Source: HT1-32 sp040219025
GTDB lineage: Bacteria; Pseudomonadota; Alphaproteobacteria; Rhodospirillales; HT1-32
Assembly (NCBI GenBank): GCA_040219025.1
Contig: JAVJTE010000012.1
Coordinates: 124,001-188,000, forward strand
DNA: 64,000 nt
Direction of reading: 5' to 3'
Position 1 is the stretch's first letter, and each line of letters starts with the position of its first letter. Positions 7,760 through 17,648 of this stretch are shown here, in pieces. The position numbers and the translations under genes are program-made. The notes under the pieces were generated by a model. It searched no databases. It was given only the letters and a program-made list of their open reading frames with translations, and was not told the DNA's origin.

Positions 7760-10297
7760 CTACTTACCCATTACCCGGTTCCACCAGCCACGCCGGCGCG
7801 GGCGGTCTTCTTCTGCCGTATCCTCGCCAACCGTGATGACTTCAGCTGACGGATCAGCCTCAGCAGGTTCATCCGTTGTTTCGGGTTCAACCTTCTGTGC
7901 TTCGGGGGCTGACGCTGTTTCTTCAGCCACTGGCTCAGATGCCGTTTCAGCTGCAGGAGCGGCTTCTTCAGTGGCCTGCTCCTGTTTCGCTGCCGCAGGC
8001 TTGCGACGTCGCGGTGCGCGTTTACGCTTCGGCTTTTCTTCCGATTCGGCAGCCGGCGTTTCTTCGCCGTCAGCTGTTTCCGCCTCTTTTGTCGTTACCT
8101 CGGCATCGGCATCGGCGTCAGCCGGTTTCTTGCGGGAACGCGATCTGCGGCGTGGCTTCTTTACCGGCTCGGACGCTTCAGCTTCAGCCTCACCGGATTT
8201 GTCCGCCCCGGCATCCTGTTCCGGCTCTGCTTTCTGATCGTCAGCAGCTGCCTTCCCGGCATTGTCATCGGCATCAGTTGCATCGTCCGGTGTTGAGCCG
8301 TCATTTCCGGCGGCATCACCGTTCGTTTCCGAACCATCCTCGTTCGTATCACCTTCGGAGCCATCACGACGACCCCGCTTGCGGCCACCCCGTTTGCCGC
8401 GACGACGGCGTTTGCGCGGGCGACCTTCGGAGTCCGTTTCATCGTTATTGTCGTTCGAGTTATTCTCCGCATCATCCCCGTCAGACCCGGCGTCATCACT
8501 CTCGGTCGATGTCGCCTCCTCGTTGTCGGAGGCATTGTCATTATCCTGCGACTGGCGACCGCCACGACGCCGGCGGCGTCTGCGGGGTGGTCGGGAGGAG
8601 TCGCTGTCATCATCGGATGATGCTTCGGGCGAGCGGGCTTCTTCTTCCGGTGCATTCTGGTTGTCGCCACCCCGCACACGCTCAATACGGTGATCCGGTG
8701 CAATCAGGCTGTCATCACCAAGCACACTGATCGACAGATTAAACCGCGTCTCGATATCCGTAAGGGCGGCACGCTTCTGATTCAGAATGAACAGGGCAAC
8801 CGGCGTCGGCATCCAGATCGACAGTTCGGATGTCTTGCGCTTCATCCCCTCTTCTTCGAGGATACGCAGCATCTGCAGGGCCGAGGAGTCAATCGTCCGC
8901 ACATGACCACTGCCGCCACAATGCGGGCAGACAGCCGAGCTGTTCTCAAGAAAGCTCGGGCGCAGCCGCTGACGCGACAGTTCCAGCAGTCCGAATACAC
9001 TGATTCGTCCGATCTGGATGCGTGCACGATCATTGCGCATGGCGTCTTTCAGCTTGCGCTCAACCGCATGCTGGTTCCGGTTTTCCTCCATATCGATGAA
9101 ATCGATAACGATGAGACCGGACAGGTCGCGCAGACGCAGCTGACGGGCAATTTCCTCGGCAGCCTCGATATTCGTCCGGTACGCGGTTTCTTCAATGTTC
9201 CGCTCACGGGTCGAACGACCGGAGTTGACGTCGATCGAAACCAGGGCTTCCGTCGGATTGATGACGATATAGCCGCCGGATCGCAACTGAACCGTGGGCT
9301 GGTGCATCGAATCAAGCTGTGATTCGATCTGATAGCGCTGCAACAGCGGCAGGTTCTCTTCCTTGCCGTAACGCTTCACCTTCTTGGCGTGGCTCGGCAT
9401 CAGGGTTTTCATGAAGTCTTTGGCGTTCTTGTAGCCTTCATCGCCGTCGACGATCACTTCCTCGATATCCTTGGAATAGATATCGCGGAGCGACCGCTTG
9501 ATCAGCGACCCCTCTTCATAGACCAGGCTGGGTGCAGTCGATCCCAGCGTCAGTTCCCTCACCTCATCCCAGGTCCGCACCAGATACTCGCAGTCGCGGC
9601 GAATTTCAGCCTTCGTGCGCTCGGCACCGGCAGTGCGGATAATCACCGCCATACCTTCCGGCATCTTCAGATCGGATATGATCGTCTTGAGCCGCTTGCG
9701 ATCGGCAACATTGGTGATCTTGCGGGAAATGCCACCGCCACGGGACGTGTTCGGCATCAGCACGCCATAGCGACCGGCCAGTGACAGATACGTGGTCAGT
9801 GCAGCACCCTTGTTGCCACGCTCTTCCTTGACGACCTGTACCAGCAGGATCTGCCGGCGCTTGATGACTTCCTGAATCTTGTAGGACCGGATATTCCGGG
9901 TCCGGCGTTTTTCGGACTCGATCTCGATCTCGTCAGTATCGTCACCGCCGACGACATCGACAGTGTCTTCCGCCGAGTCATCGCCGTTCGCATCAGCATC
10001 CTCACGGGATGCTGTCTTGACCTCGGCCATCAGGGCCTCGCGGTCAGCGACGGGAATCTGATAATAGTCGGGGTGAATTTCACTGAAGGCGAGGAAACCG
10101 TGCCGGTTACCGCCATAATCAACAAAGGCAGCCTGAAGCGAGGGTTCAACCCGCGTCACCTTTGCCAGATAAATATTTCCCTTGAGTTGCCGCTTTGAGG
10201 CGGCTTCGACGTCAAATTCCTCTAGTTTCGTTCCATTGACCACCACAACCCGGGTCTCTTCCGGGTGGGTGGCATCTATCAGCATGCGCTTTACCAT
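7760..10297 (-). CDS. rne: Ribonuclease E
   Basis: This 845-residue endoribonuclease performs rRNA processing and mRNA decay and scaffolds the degradosome. Residues 1-97 and about 133-180 form the S1 domain, split by a very acidic insert at about 98-132, as is usual in alphaproteobacteria. The RNase H-like/DNase I-like catalytic part follows, with the metal-binding aspartates in LVSIDVNSG and LIVIDFIDME. The Zn-link is CPHCGGSG. From about residue 550 to the end the chain is low-complexity, alternating Arg-rich (RRRRRRRGG) and Asp/Glu-rich blocks, and ends in RRRGWWNRVMGK. That tail is the expected disordered RNA- and protein-binding scaffold. AGGAG lies 11 bases before the ATG. Confidence 0.95.
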   Translation of the reverse strand: MVKRMLIDATHPEETRVVVVNGTKLEEFDVEAASKRQLKGNIYLAKVTRVEPSLQAAFVDYGGNRHGFLAFSEIHPDYYQIPVADREALMAEVKTASREDADANGDDSAEDTVDVVGGDDTDEIEIESEKRRTRNIRSYKIQEVIKRRQILLVQVVKEERGNKGAALTTYLSLAGRYGVLMPNTSRGGGISRKITNVADRKRLKTIISDLKMPEGMAVIIRTAGAERTKAEIRRDCEYLVRTWDEVRELTLGSTAPSLVYEEGSLIKRSLRDIYSKDIEEVIVDGDEGYKNAKDFMKTLMPSHAKKVKRYGKEENLPLLQRYQIESQLDSMHQPTVQLRSGGYIVINPTEALVSIDVNSGRSTRERNIEETAYRTNIEAAEEIARQLRLRDLSGLIVIDFIDMEENRNQHAVERKLKDAMRNDRARIQIGRISVFGLLELSRQRLRPSFLENSSAVCPHCGGSGHVRTIDSSALQMLRILEEEGMKRKTSELSIWMPTPVALFILNQKRAALTDIETRFNLSISVLGDDSLIAPDHRIERVRGGDNQNAPEEEARSPEASSDDDSDSSRPPRRRRRRRGGRQSQDNDNASDNEEATSTESDDAGSDGDDAENNSNDNNDETDSEGRPRKRRRRGKRGGRKRGRRDGSEGDTNEDGSETNGDAAGNDGSTPDDATDADDNAGKAAADDQKAEPEQDAGADKSGEAEAEASEPVKKPRRRSRSRKKPADADADAEVTTKEAETADGEETPAAESEEKPKRKRAPRRRKPAAAKQEQATEEAAPAAETASEPVAEETASAPEAQKVEPETTDEPAEADPSAEVITVGEDTAEEDRPRRRGWWNRVMGK

Positions 10298-10825
10298 TAA
10301 AATCCATTCTCCTGAGCGCTCGCGGCATCATCCTGTCTGAAGGTGATGGACGGCGCGTCCTGTGCAGCAGGGGAACGCCGTTTGCGGCCGCAATCGAAAC
10401 GGTACAGAAGAGATTATGTGCTTCAGTAAACGTCATCATTGATGCGAACGGACTGTGCGTCCCGCCCCTCATTTAAAACTGGTTCAGTGTCAAACCCGAC
10501 CCGCGGCAGCCGGTAAAAGGCTGACATTCCGCGTCATGTTCTGGTCTGACTTACTCTCGGCAGGTTCGGGTTGGCTTGCGCCTCACGTTGTTGGCAGAAG
10601 ACGGTATCGTCAATCCGGCGAACGTTTTACCCAAATCTGATAGTGCAAAATAGACGTGCCTTTGCCAATCGACAACGAAAAAGCACCAACCGCGGGAAAC
10701 CGCCGGATAAGTTCCGGCCTTTAATGACTGTTTGCAGAATTGTAAGAAGTTTTCTGAAAGACTTACAAAGATTTAACCGACAATATATAAAGCTTGAGTC
10801 GAACTTCGTTTGTTGTTGGATCGTC
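10298..10825. other. 528-base intergenic region: divergent promoters of rne and amiC
   Basis: No convincing gene lies here. On the minus strand it should hold the promoter and 5' leader of rne, whose mRNA is autoregulated through its leader in enterobacteria. On the plus strand the last 120 bases are AT-rich and probably hold the amiC promoter. An in-frame extension of amiC back to 10571 exists, but it is Arg-rich, lacks a signal peptide, and is judged not coding. No RNA gene was recognised. Confidence 0.5.
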
Positions 10826-11998
10826 ATGGGCCGTCTGCTTCGTCTGTATCTGATTTTCACTGCGCTGATTGCCAGCGCCACAGCGTTTGCTGCCGAACCG
10901 CCAAAGACGGTCGCAACCGGCATCAGAACCGGTGAAAGCGCCAGTATGACGCGGCTTGTCGTTGATATGACGGAGTCCGTTTCGTACGAAATTTTCACCC
11001 TGAACAATCCCTACCGGATCGTTGTCGACCTGCAGAATGCGGAATGGCTGGAAGATGCCACCCGTCACGGGAACCCTGCCGGTCTGATCGATTCGATCCG
11101 GTTTGGCGCCCGCAATGACGGCGGGGTACGGCTGGTGGTTGACCTGGACCGCCCGGCAGAAGTCAAAAAATCCTTCCTGCTGCCACCCAGCGGTAACGCG
11201 CAGCATCGCCTGGTCATCGACCTGCAGGAAACCTCGCGCGAGCAGTTCGTTGCCTCCAACCGGCTTGACTATGCGGCATCATCTCCGCGCCCCAGGGTAA
11301 AGCCGAAGCGGAAACTGATCGTCATTGATCCCGGCCATGGCGGCCGGGACCCCGGCGCAATCAGTGTTGGTAACCGCTATGAGAAAGACATCGTTCTGGC
11401 TTTCGCAAAACGGCTCCGTGACGCCCTGAAACAGACCGGGCGTTACGAGGTGGTGCTAACCCGGGATGCCGACTCTTTCATCCGGTTGCGCGAACGTGTG
11501 CAGATTGCCCGTGACAACAATGCCGACCTGTTTCTTTCCGTCCATGCTGACGCCTCCACAAACCGGGAGGCACGCGGTGCCTCGATTTACACGCTTTCGG
11601 AAAAAGCCTCCGACAAGGAAGCTGCCGCTCTCGCCGCCAAGGAAAACAAGGCGGACCTGATTGGCGGCATTGACCTGAACGAGGAAGACACCGAAGTGGC
11701 AAGTATCCTTATCGATCTCGCCCGGCGTGAAACGATGGATTACTCCAAGCGCTTTGCAAACCGCCTCGCCGACCGGATGTCGTCTGCCACCGCTATGGTC
11801 AACCGGTCGCACCGTTTTGCCGGCTTTGCGGTTCTTACGGCGCCCGATATACCGTCCGTGCTGGTCGAACTCGGGCATCTGTCAAACCGTACGGACGAAA
11901 AGAACCTGCTGTCGCCGAATCATCATCGCAAGGTCGCCGGCGCCATCGTCAGCGCAATTGATGAATGGTTCAGCCTTGATGCGCTGGCGCAGAGATAA
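10826..11998 (+). CDS. amiC: Periplasmic N-acetylmuramoyl-L-alanine amidase with AMIN domain
   Basis: The 390-residue enzyme cuts the amide bond between muramic acid and the stem peptide and helps daughter cells separate. Residues 1-23 are a signal peptide (cut after AFA). Residues about 27-135 form an AMIN domain, which directs such enzymes to the septum. Residues about 160-385 are an Amidase_3 domain with zinc ligands in DPGHGG, the Glu of RYEKD, and SVHAD, plus the catalytic Glu in VELGHLSN. An insert around LNEEDTEVASILIDLA corresponds to the regulatory helix that blocks the site until activated by an EnvC/LytM partner. The start at 10826 is preceded by GGA and gives a clean signal peptide. 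mrcA follows 165 bases later. Confidence 0.9.
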   Translation: MGRLLRLYLIFTALIASATAFAAEPPKTVATGIRTGESASMTRLVVDMTESVSYEIFTLNNPYRIVVDLQNAEWLEDATRHGNPAGLIDSIRFGARNDGGVRLVVDLDRPAEVKKSFLLPPSGNAQHRLVIDLQETSREQFVASNRLDYAASSPRPRVKPKRKLIVIDPGHGGRDPGAISVGNRYEKDIVLAFAKRLRDALKQTGRYEVVLTRDADSFIRLRERVQIARDNNADLFLSVHADASTNREARGASIYTLSEKASDKEAAALAAKENKADLIGGIDLNEEDTEVASILIDLARRETMDYSKRFANRLADRMSSATAMVNRSHRFAGFAVLTAPDIPSVLVELGHLSNRTDEKNLLSPNHHRKVAGAIVSAIDEWFSLDALAQR

Positions 11999-12163
11999 AT
12001 CACTCACTCTATCCGGTATATTTCATAAATTCGGGTGATTTGCAGGGCTTGGCAGGAACTATCCTGTGTCCCATCGCGTTCCGAATGGTAAGAATAGTCA
12101 TCGCCATCAGCCTGCCACTTTCGGCGGGTTGACTGATGTCATCAAACTGGTTGCTGCGCATAT

Positions 12164-14629
12164 ATGAAACGCTTCTTTCTCTACTCGCTCGGGCTTTGCT
12201 GTCTGTTCGGCATCATCGGAATTGGTGCTGCCTTCGCTGTGTTCATGCATTACGGCAAGGGATTGCCTGATTACCGTCAGCTGGCGGATTATTCCCCGCC
12301 CATCATGACACGTGTTCATGCCGGTGATGGTCGCCTTATCGCCGAGTTTGCCAAACAGCAGCGTTCGTTTGTCCCGATCGAGACGATCCCGGATGTGGTC
12401 AAGCAGGCGTTCATCTCTGCCGAAGACCAGCATTATTACGAGCATTTCGGCGTTGACCTGATCGGCATCACCCGCGCTGTCATTACCAATGTCAAAAATA
12501 TTGGCAGCGGTCGCCGCCCGGTCGGGGCCTCAACCATTACCCAGCAGGTCGCGAAGAATTTCCTGCTGACCAATGAAACCTCGCTGGAACGCAAGATCAA
12601 GGAAGCCATTCTGGCGATCCGGATGGAGAAGGCCTTTTCCAAAACGCATATTCTGGAACTCTATCTGAACGAAATCTATCTCGGCTATGGCTCTTACGGT
12701 GTTGCTGCCGCCGCTCTCAACTACTTCAACAAATCGCTTGATGAACTGACCATCTCGGACGCCGCTTTTCTGGCCGGCCTGCCGAAAGCGCCGAACAATT
12801 ATCATCCCGTCCGCAAGCCCGAGGCTGCGCTGATCCGGCGTAACTACGTCATCGGGCGCATGCAGGAGGACGGCTATCTTGATGCCAACAGGGCTGAATG
12901 GGCAAAGCTGCAGCCGATTGATGTCGTCGACCGCGAAGCAAACCAGGTCTTTGATGCAGCCTTCTTCGCCGAGGAAGTCCGCCGTGAACTGCTCGACAAG
13001 TACGGTGAGTCCGGGTTGTACGAAGGCGGACTGGCCGTTCATACGACTCTGGATCCTGAAATGCAGTTACAGGCACAGCAGGCCCTGCGGGCCGGACTTG
13101 TCGAATATGACCAGCGTCATGGATGGCGCGGGGCAACCGCCCGGATGGAATCGGTGACCGGTAGCTGGGCAACACGGCTGGCTGAACTGGATCCCGAGCC
13201 CTGGCTTGCCCCCTGGGTACGCGCAGTTGTTCTCGATGCGGATGAAAAATCAGCCCGGCTTGGCTTTGCCAACGGCGGCGGCGGCACCCTGCCCCTGCAG
13301 GAGGTCACCTGGGCCCGGGCTTACGTCAGCGAGAATGAACGCGGCCCAAGGGTTCGGGCGGTGACAGATGTCGTCAGCACCGGCGACATCATTATTGTCG
13401 AGGCCGTGACAAAGGACGGCGAAGGCAAGGAATATCCCGACTCAACCTATGCGTTGCGTCAGGCACCAAAGATCGATGGCGGTCTGGTTGCCATGGACCC
13501 GCATACCGGCCGCGTCCTGGCCATGGCTGGTGGTTTTTCCTTCGCCAGAAGCCAGTTCAACCGGGTCACACAGGCCCTGCGACAGCCCGGTTCTTCGTTC
13601 AAGCCGTTTGTCTATCTGGCGGCACTGGAGCGGGGTTTCACACCGGCCACACGTATTCTCGACGCGCCCTTCGTGATCGATCAGGGAGCCGGTCTTGGCA
13701 AGTGGAAACCGGCTAACTATTCGAACCAGTTCTATGGTCCTTCAACCATGCGTCTGGGAATTGAGAAATCCCGCAACCTGATGACTGTGCGCCTCGCACA
13801 GACCATTGGCATGGATGTCGTCGCCGACACAGCCAAACGGTTTGGGGTCGTTCGCGACATGCAGCGCACACTTGCTGCCTCGCTGGGGTCCGTAGAGACC
13901 ACCCTGATGCGCATGACCACGGGCTATGCCATGCTGGTCAATGGCGGCAAGCGGATCACCCCGACCCTGATTGACCGCATCCAGGACCGCACCGGCAAGA
14001 TTGTCTTCCGTCATGACGACCGCGCCTGCGGGGCCTGCAATCCCGGCGAATGGCAGGATGGCATGGCCGTTCCGCTGTTACCTGACACGCGGGAGACCGT
14101 GACCTCTCCCGAGAGTGCCTATCAGATTGTTTCCATGCTGGAAGGGGTGGTTGAGCGCGGGACCGGTGCCAAGCTGCGGGCAGTTGGTAAACCCCTCGGC
14201 GGCAAAACCGGTACGACGAACGATTATATCGATGCCTGGTTCGTGGGCTTTGCCCCCGATCTGGCCGTTGGCGTCTATGCCGGATTTGACGAGCCCGCAT
14301 CACTGGGCCGCGGAGAAGCGGGTTCCGCCGTTGCCGTGCCGATTTTCCGCGACTTCATGAACCTTGCACTGGCTGACAAGCCCGGTGTGCCATTTCGGGT
14401 ACCAAGTGGCATCCGGCTGGTTCGGATTGACGGAAAGACCGGGCGGGTCGCCCGGATCGGGGACAGCAATGTCATCCTTGAGGCCTTCAAGCCGGATACA
14501 TCGCCATCGGATGCGGAAAGCGTTCTGATCAGTGGCGGAGAAACCGAAATGTCCGGCAGCACAGCACCGGACGGCACCCCGCAACCGATGCTGAATATGC
14601 CAAAGCCCTCAACCGGCGGCCTCTATTGA
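12164..14629 (+). CDS. mrcA: Penicillin-binding protein 1A, bifunctional transglycosylase/transpeptidase
   Basis: This 821-residue class A PBP polymerises and cross-links peptidoglycan. A membrane anchor covers about residues 7-28. The GT51 transglycosylase domain follows, with catalytic E87 in SAEDQHYYEHFG and the motifs GASTITQQVAKN and RKIKEA. An OB-like insert typical of PBP1A precedes the transpeptidase domain, which shows SSFK (active Ser), SRN and KTGTTND. The C-terminus is a short Pro/Ser/Thr-rich tail. The start is an ATG just before the hydrophobic anchor. The order amiC, mrcA, prfB is common in alphaproteobacteria; here a histidine kinase intervenes. Confidence 0.95.
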   Translation: MKRFFLYSLGLCCLFGIIGIGAAFAVFMHYGKGLPDYRQLADYSPPIMTRVHAGDGRLIAEFAKQQRSFVPIETIPDVVKQAFISAEDQHYYEHFGVDLIGITRAVITNVKNIGSGRRPVGASTITQQVAKNFLLTNETSLERKIKEAILAIRMEKAFSKTHILELYLNEIYLGYGSYGVAAAALNYFNKSLDELTISDAAFLAGLPKAPNNYHPVRKPEAALIRRNYVIGRMQEDGYLDANRAEWAKLQPIDVVDREANQVFDAAFFAEEVRRELLDKYGESGLYEGGLAVHTTLDPEMQLQAQQALRAGLVEYDQRHGWRGATARMESVTGSWATRLAELDPEPWLAPWVRAVVLDADEKSARLGFANGGGGTLPLQEVTWARAYVSENERGPRVRAVTDVVSTGDIIIVEAVTKDGEGKEYPDSTYALRQAPKIDGGLVAMDPHTGRVLAMAGGFSFARSQFNRVTQALRQPGSSFKPFVYLAALERGFTPATRILDAPFVIDQGAGLGKWKPANYSNQFYGPSTMRLGIEKSRNLMTVRLAQTIGMDVVADTAKRFGVVRDMQRTLAASLGSVETTLMRMTTGYAMLVNGGKRITPTLIDRIQDRTGKIVFRHDDRACGACNPGEWQDGMAVPLLPDTRETVTSPESAYQIVSMLEGVVERGTGAKLRAVGKPLGGKTGTTNDYIDAWFVGFAPDLAVGVYAGFDEPASLGRGEAGSAVAVPIFRDFMNLALADKPGVPFRVPSGIRLVRIDGKTGRVARIGDSNVILEAFKPDTSPSDAESVLISGGETEMSGSTAPDGTPQPMLNMPKPSTGGLY

Positions 14630-14678
14630 TTCCGCTGTTGAAACTGAAAAAATACTCTGTGATGATAAAACGTGAAAT

Positions 14679-14779
14679 CAGATTACCAACCGGAAGTAAT
14701 CTGCCGAAAATATCCCTGAACCAGCAAGGCTGATATCAGAGGGGAGACTGTCGGATTATCCGATTTCCGCGAACGGAAA
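14679..14779. promoter_or_regulatory. Three consecutive inverted repeats before the histidine kinase
   Basis: CAGATTAC (14679-14686) and GTAATCTG (14696-14703) form 8-bp arms with a 9-base spacer. TCGGATTATCCGA (14751-14763) is a 13-base palindrome. TTTCCG (14764-14769) and CGGAAA (14774-14779) enclose a 4-base loop and end at the base before the ATG at 14780, so the GGAAA translation signal is in the stem. The first may be an operator or the end of mrcA; no T run follows it. Confidence 0.4.
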
Positions 14780-16399
14780 ATGGCGATGCAGAAAGCGACG
14801 CAAGACCCGGTTGACCGCATGATCCGCTTTCTGGCGCAGCATCACACGGATGATGTCGACCGCTTTTTCAGTGAGTTGCTGTCAGAAATCCATGCAATTT
14901 TTAATGTTGATATCACCTTTGTCGGCAAACTTGATCCGGATACCGGTGCTCACATTGACACTCTGGCCTTTCTTGCTGATGGCACCCCCCGGGAAAATTT
15001 ACGCTATTCCCTGAAAGGTACGCCCTGCGAGAATGTTCTGGAACAGCAAACCTGCTGTTTTCCGGTCGATGTCGCAACGACATTTCCCGAGGATTCCTTC
15101 CTCGCGGAACAGAACATCAAGTCATATGTCGGCACCGTCCTGCGGTCCTCCGCTGACCGGCCTCTCGGCGTCCTGTCAGCGATGTGCAAAACGCCGGTCG
15201 AAAACGTCGCAGGTCTGCGACGTGTGCTTGAAATTTCGGGCATACGGGCCGCCGGAAAACTGGAAATTCTGCTGGCTGATGATGAAATTCGCAAAACCAA
15301 CGCGCGATATCATGCGGTCGTCGAAGACCAGATGGAGCTGGTCAGTCGTTACAACCACAACGGTATCCGGACCTTCGTCAATGATGCCTACTGCAACTTC
15401 AACAACACCAGCCGGGAAGCACTGATCGGTGCTTCTGCTTATGAGGGAATGTCGCCGGATGCGTTGCAGAATCTGATGAAACTGCACGATGACCTGACAC
15501 CGGACTCTCCCCTCGCCCATATAGAAACCTGTACACCTGACGCGGATGGCAACCCGGTCTGGGTACAATGGTCAAAACGCGGGCTGTTTGATGCAGACGG
15601 GCATCTGATGGAGATTCAGGCGGTTGGTCGCGATATTACGGAACAGAAACTGGCCGAACAGCAGCGCAGAATTGCGCTGATTCAGGCTGAGCGCGCCAGC
15701 CGGGTGAAGTCGGAGTTTCTGGCGAATATGAGCCATGAACTGCGAACACCGCTGAATTCGATCATCGGTTTTGCCGAAATCATCGAAACTGAAGTCTTCG
15801 GGAGTCATATCACTCCCAAATACAACGAGTATGCCGGTGACATTCTCAATTCTGCGCATCATCTGCTGAGTGTGATCAACGATATCCTCGATATCTCCCG
15901 CGTTGAGGCAGGAGAAATCGACCTGCATCATGAACCGGTCGATGTCAGCGCCATCTGTACCGGCTGTCTCAGCATGGTGAGAAAACAGGCAGAGGACAAA
16001 AACCTGTCGCTGGAACTGATAGCAGAACCGGGTCTGCCCGAACTGCAGGCCGACAAGCGGCATTTACGACAGATCGTACTGAATGCGTTATCCAATGCCC
16101 TGCGTTTCACACCTGCCGGTGGTTCAGTTACTGTCACACTGGGCCGGAGTGAGACAAACTTCACGATTGCCATTACCGATACCGGAATCGGGATTGCCGA
16201 GGAAGATTTCGATCTGGTTCTGGAACCTTTTGGCCAGGTCCGCCATGATTCGACCGTCACCCATGCCGGAACCGGGCTCGGGCTTGCGATCTGTAAACGC
16301 CTGGTTGAACTGCATGGCGGCTCTGTCGGTCTGAAGAGCAAACTGAACAAGGGAACGACCCTCACCTTTTCCTTTCCGCTGAAACCCGTCACAGGTTAA
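14780..16399 (+). CDS. Hybrid-free sensor histidine kinase with GAF and PAS domains
   Basis: The 539-residue protein has no membrane segment, so it is probably cytoplasmic. Residues about 20-160 resemble a GAF domain. Residues about 175-290 form a PAS domain ending in the linker AVGRDITEQK. The HisKA phosphoacceptor is in ANMSHELRTPLNSIIGF, followed by an HATPase with N-box LNALSNALRF, G1 DTGIGI and G2 GTGLGL. No receiver domain or adjacent response regulator is present, so its partner is elsewhere. The HisKA/HATPase type resembles the alphaproteobacterial PleC/DivJ-like group in its H-box, but this does not establish a cell-cycle role. The gene sits between mrcA and prfB, with palindromes directly upstream. 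Confidence 0.88.
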   Translation: MAMQKATQDPVDRMIRFLAQHHTDDVDRFFSELLSEIHAIFNVDITFVGKLDPDTGAHIDTLAFLADGTPRENLRYSLKGTPCENVLEQQTCCFPVDVATTFPEDSFLAEQNIKSYVGTVLRSSADRPLGVLSAMCKTPVENVAGLRRVLEISGIRAAGKLEILLADDEIRKTNARYHAVVEDQMELVSRYNHNGIRTFVNDAYCNFNNTSREALIGASAYEGMSPDALQNLMKLHDDLTPDSPLAHIETCTPDADGNPVWVQWSKRGLFDADGHLMEIQAVGRDITEQKLAEQQRRIALIQAERASRVKSEFLANMSHELRTPLNSIIGFAEIIETEVFGSHITPKYNEYAGDILNSAHHLLSVINDILDISRVEAGEIDLHHEPVDVSAICTGCLSMVRKQAEDKNLSLELIAEPGLPELQADKRHLRQIVLNALSNALRFTPAGGSVTVTLGRSETNFTIAITDTGIGIAEEDFDLVLEPFGQVRHDSTVTHAGTGLGLAICKRLVELHGGSVGLKSKLNKGTTLTFSFPLKPVTG

Positions 16400-16422
16400 T
16401 CCCCTGCTTCGCCGGTCTGCGG

Positions 16423-16450
16423 TTGACATGCCCCGCTACACAAAGACAAT
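16423..16450 (+). promoter_or_regulatory. Candidate sigma-70-type promoter of prfB
   Basis: TTGACA at 16423-16428 is a perfect -35 element. GACAAT at 16445-16450, 16 bases further on, matches four of six -10 positions. It lies 28 bases before the prfB start codon. The call rests on these two hexamers only. Confidence 0.35.
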
Positions 16451-16477
16451 CCCGCGCAAGCATACAGGGAGCCGATC

Positions 16478-17597
16478 ATGCGTGCAGAATTGCAATCCGT
16501 CGTTAACGCCATTGAGCAGTCGCTGGAACTGCTGAGGGGGCGTCTTTGACAAGGATGATGCACGGACAAAACTCGACGAACTGAACGCACTCGCGGAAGA
16601 TCCGGATCTCTGGAACGACCCGGAGAAAGCCCAGGCAATCATGCGGGACCGCAACCGTCTCGACGCGCTTGTCGGCTCCGTCGACGATGTATCGAACGAG
16701 CTTTCCGAGATCAGCGAACTGATCGAGATGGCTGAGGCCGAAGGTGATGAAGAGATGATCACCGAAGCAGCAGCGTCACTGAACACGCTCGCCGAAACTG
16801 CCGAGATGAAACGCTTGGAGACCCTGTTGTCCGGGGAAGCCGACAGTAATCACTGCTATGTCGAAGTTCATGCCGGTGCCGGTGGCACAGAAGCCCAGGA
16901 CTGGGCGGAAATGCTGCTGCGCATGTATCTGCGCTGGGGCGAAAAACATGGCTGCAAGACCGAGTATCTGGAAGAAAGCCCCGGTGAAGAAGCTGGCATC
17001 AAGTCGGCAACCGTGGTTCTGAAGGGCGATAACGCTTACGGCTGGATGAAGACCGAAAGCGGAGTCCACCGGCTGGTCCGGATCAGTCCCTATGATTCAT
17101 CGGCACGGCGGCATACCAGTTTTGCCAGCGTCTGGGTCTATCCGGTCATTGATGACCGTATCGACATTGTTGTCGAAGACAAGGACCTGCGGATTGACAC
17201 CTACCGCGCATCCGGTGCCGGGGGACAGCATGTCAACCGGACCGATTCCGCTGTCCGGATCACCCATCTGCCCACCGGTATCGTTGTCCAGTGCCAGAAC
17301 GACCGGTCACAGCACAAGAACAAGGCCGCCGCGATGGAAATGCTGCGGGCCCGGCTCTATGAGCGTGAATTGCAGATCAGGGAAGCCGCAGCACAGGCCG
17401 TTGAGGACACAAAGTCGGACATCGGCTGGGGGCACCAGATCCGCTCCTATGTGTTGCAGCCTTATCAGATGGTCAAAGATCTGCGGACAAACGTCGAGAC
17501 ATCGAACACCCAGGCCGTACTGGACGGCGATATCGATGCTTTCATGGCGGCCGCCCTCGCACAGCGCGTTCAGGGCGACCAGGAAGATCAGAACTGA
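16478..17597 (+). CDS. prfB: Peptide chain release factor 2, with +1 programmed frameshift
   Basis: RF2 releases the peptide at UGA and UAA stops. The first 23 codons run from the ATG at 16478 (site AGGGAG upstream) to CTT at 16544-16546 and then meet TGA at 16547. Reading resumes one base later, at GAC 16548, and stays open to 17597, giving a 372-residue protein. The codon-recognition region reads RISPYDSSARRHTSF, with SPY where E. coli has SPF. The peptidyl-hydrolysis motif is SGAGGQHVNRTDS. Gene callers would start at the in-frame ATG at 16641 and lose the N-terminal helices. Low RF2 stalls the ribosome at the TGA and favours the shift, which is the known autoregulation. Confidence 0.95.
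16535..16550 (+). promoter_or_regulatory. RF2 programmed +1 frameshift site
   Basis: The segment AGGGGGCGTCTTTGAC matches the classical prfB element. An internal Shine-Dalgarno-like AGGGGG (16535-16540) sits three bases before the slippery CTT (16544-16546), and the in-frame TGA (16547-16549) is followed by C, the weak termination context. The tRNA slips from CTT to TTT. Confidence 0.95.
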
Positions 17598-17648
17598 TCT
17601 GCATCACCAGGCGCTGACATGCCGCCCGATGGCCGCTAGACTTCTCAA

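Noticed and set aside
7833..8730. Plus-strand Ser/Ala- and His/Arg-rich frames opposite the rne tail
   Set aside because: They are complements of the repeated acidic and Arg-rich codons of the RNase E tail, not separate genes.
10571..10825. Extended start of amiC at 10571
   Set aside because: The extra 85 residues are Arg-rich, precede an intact signal peptide and lack a ribosome-binding site, so translation from 10826 is preferred.
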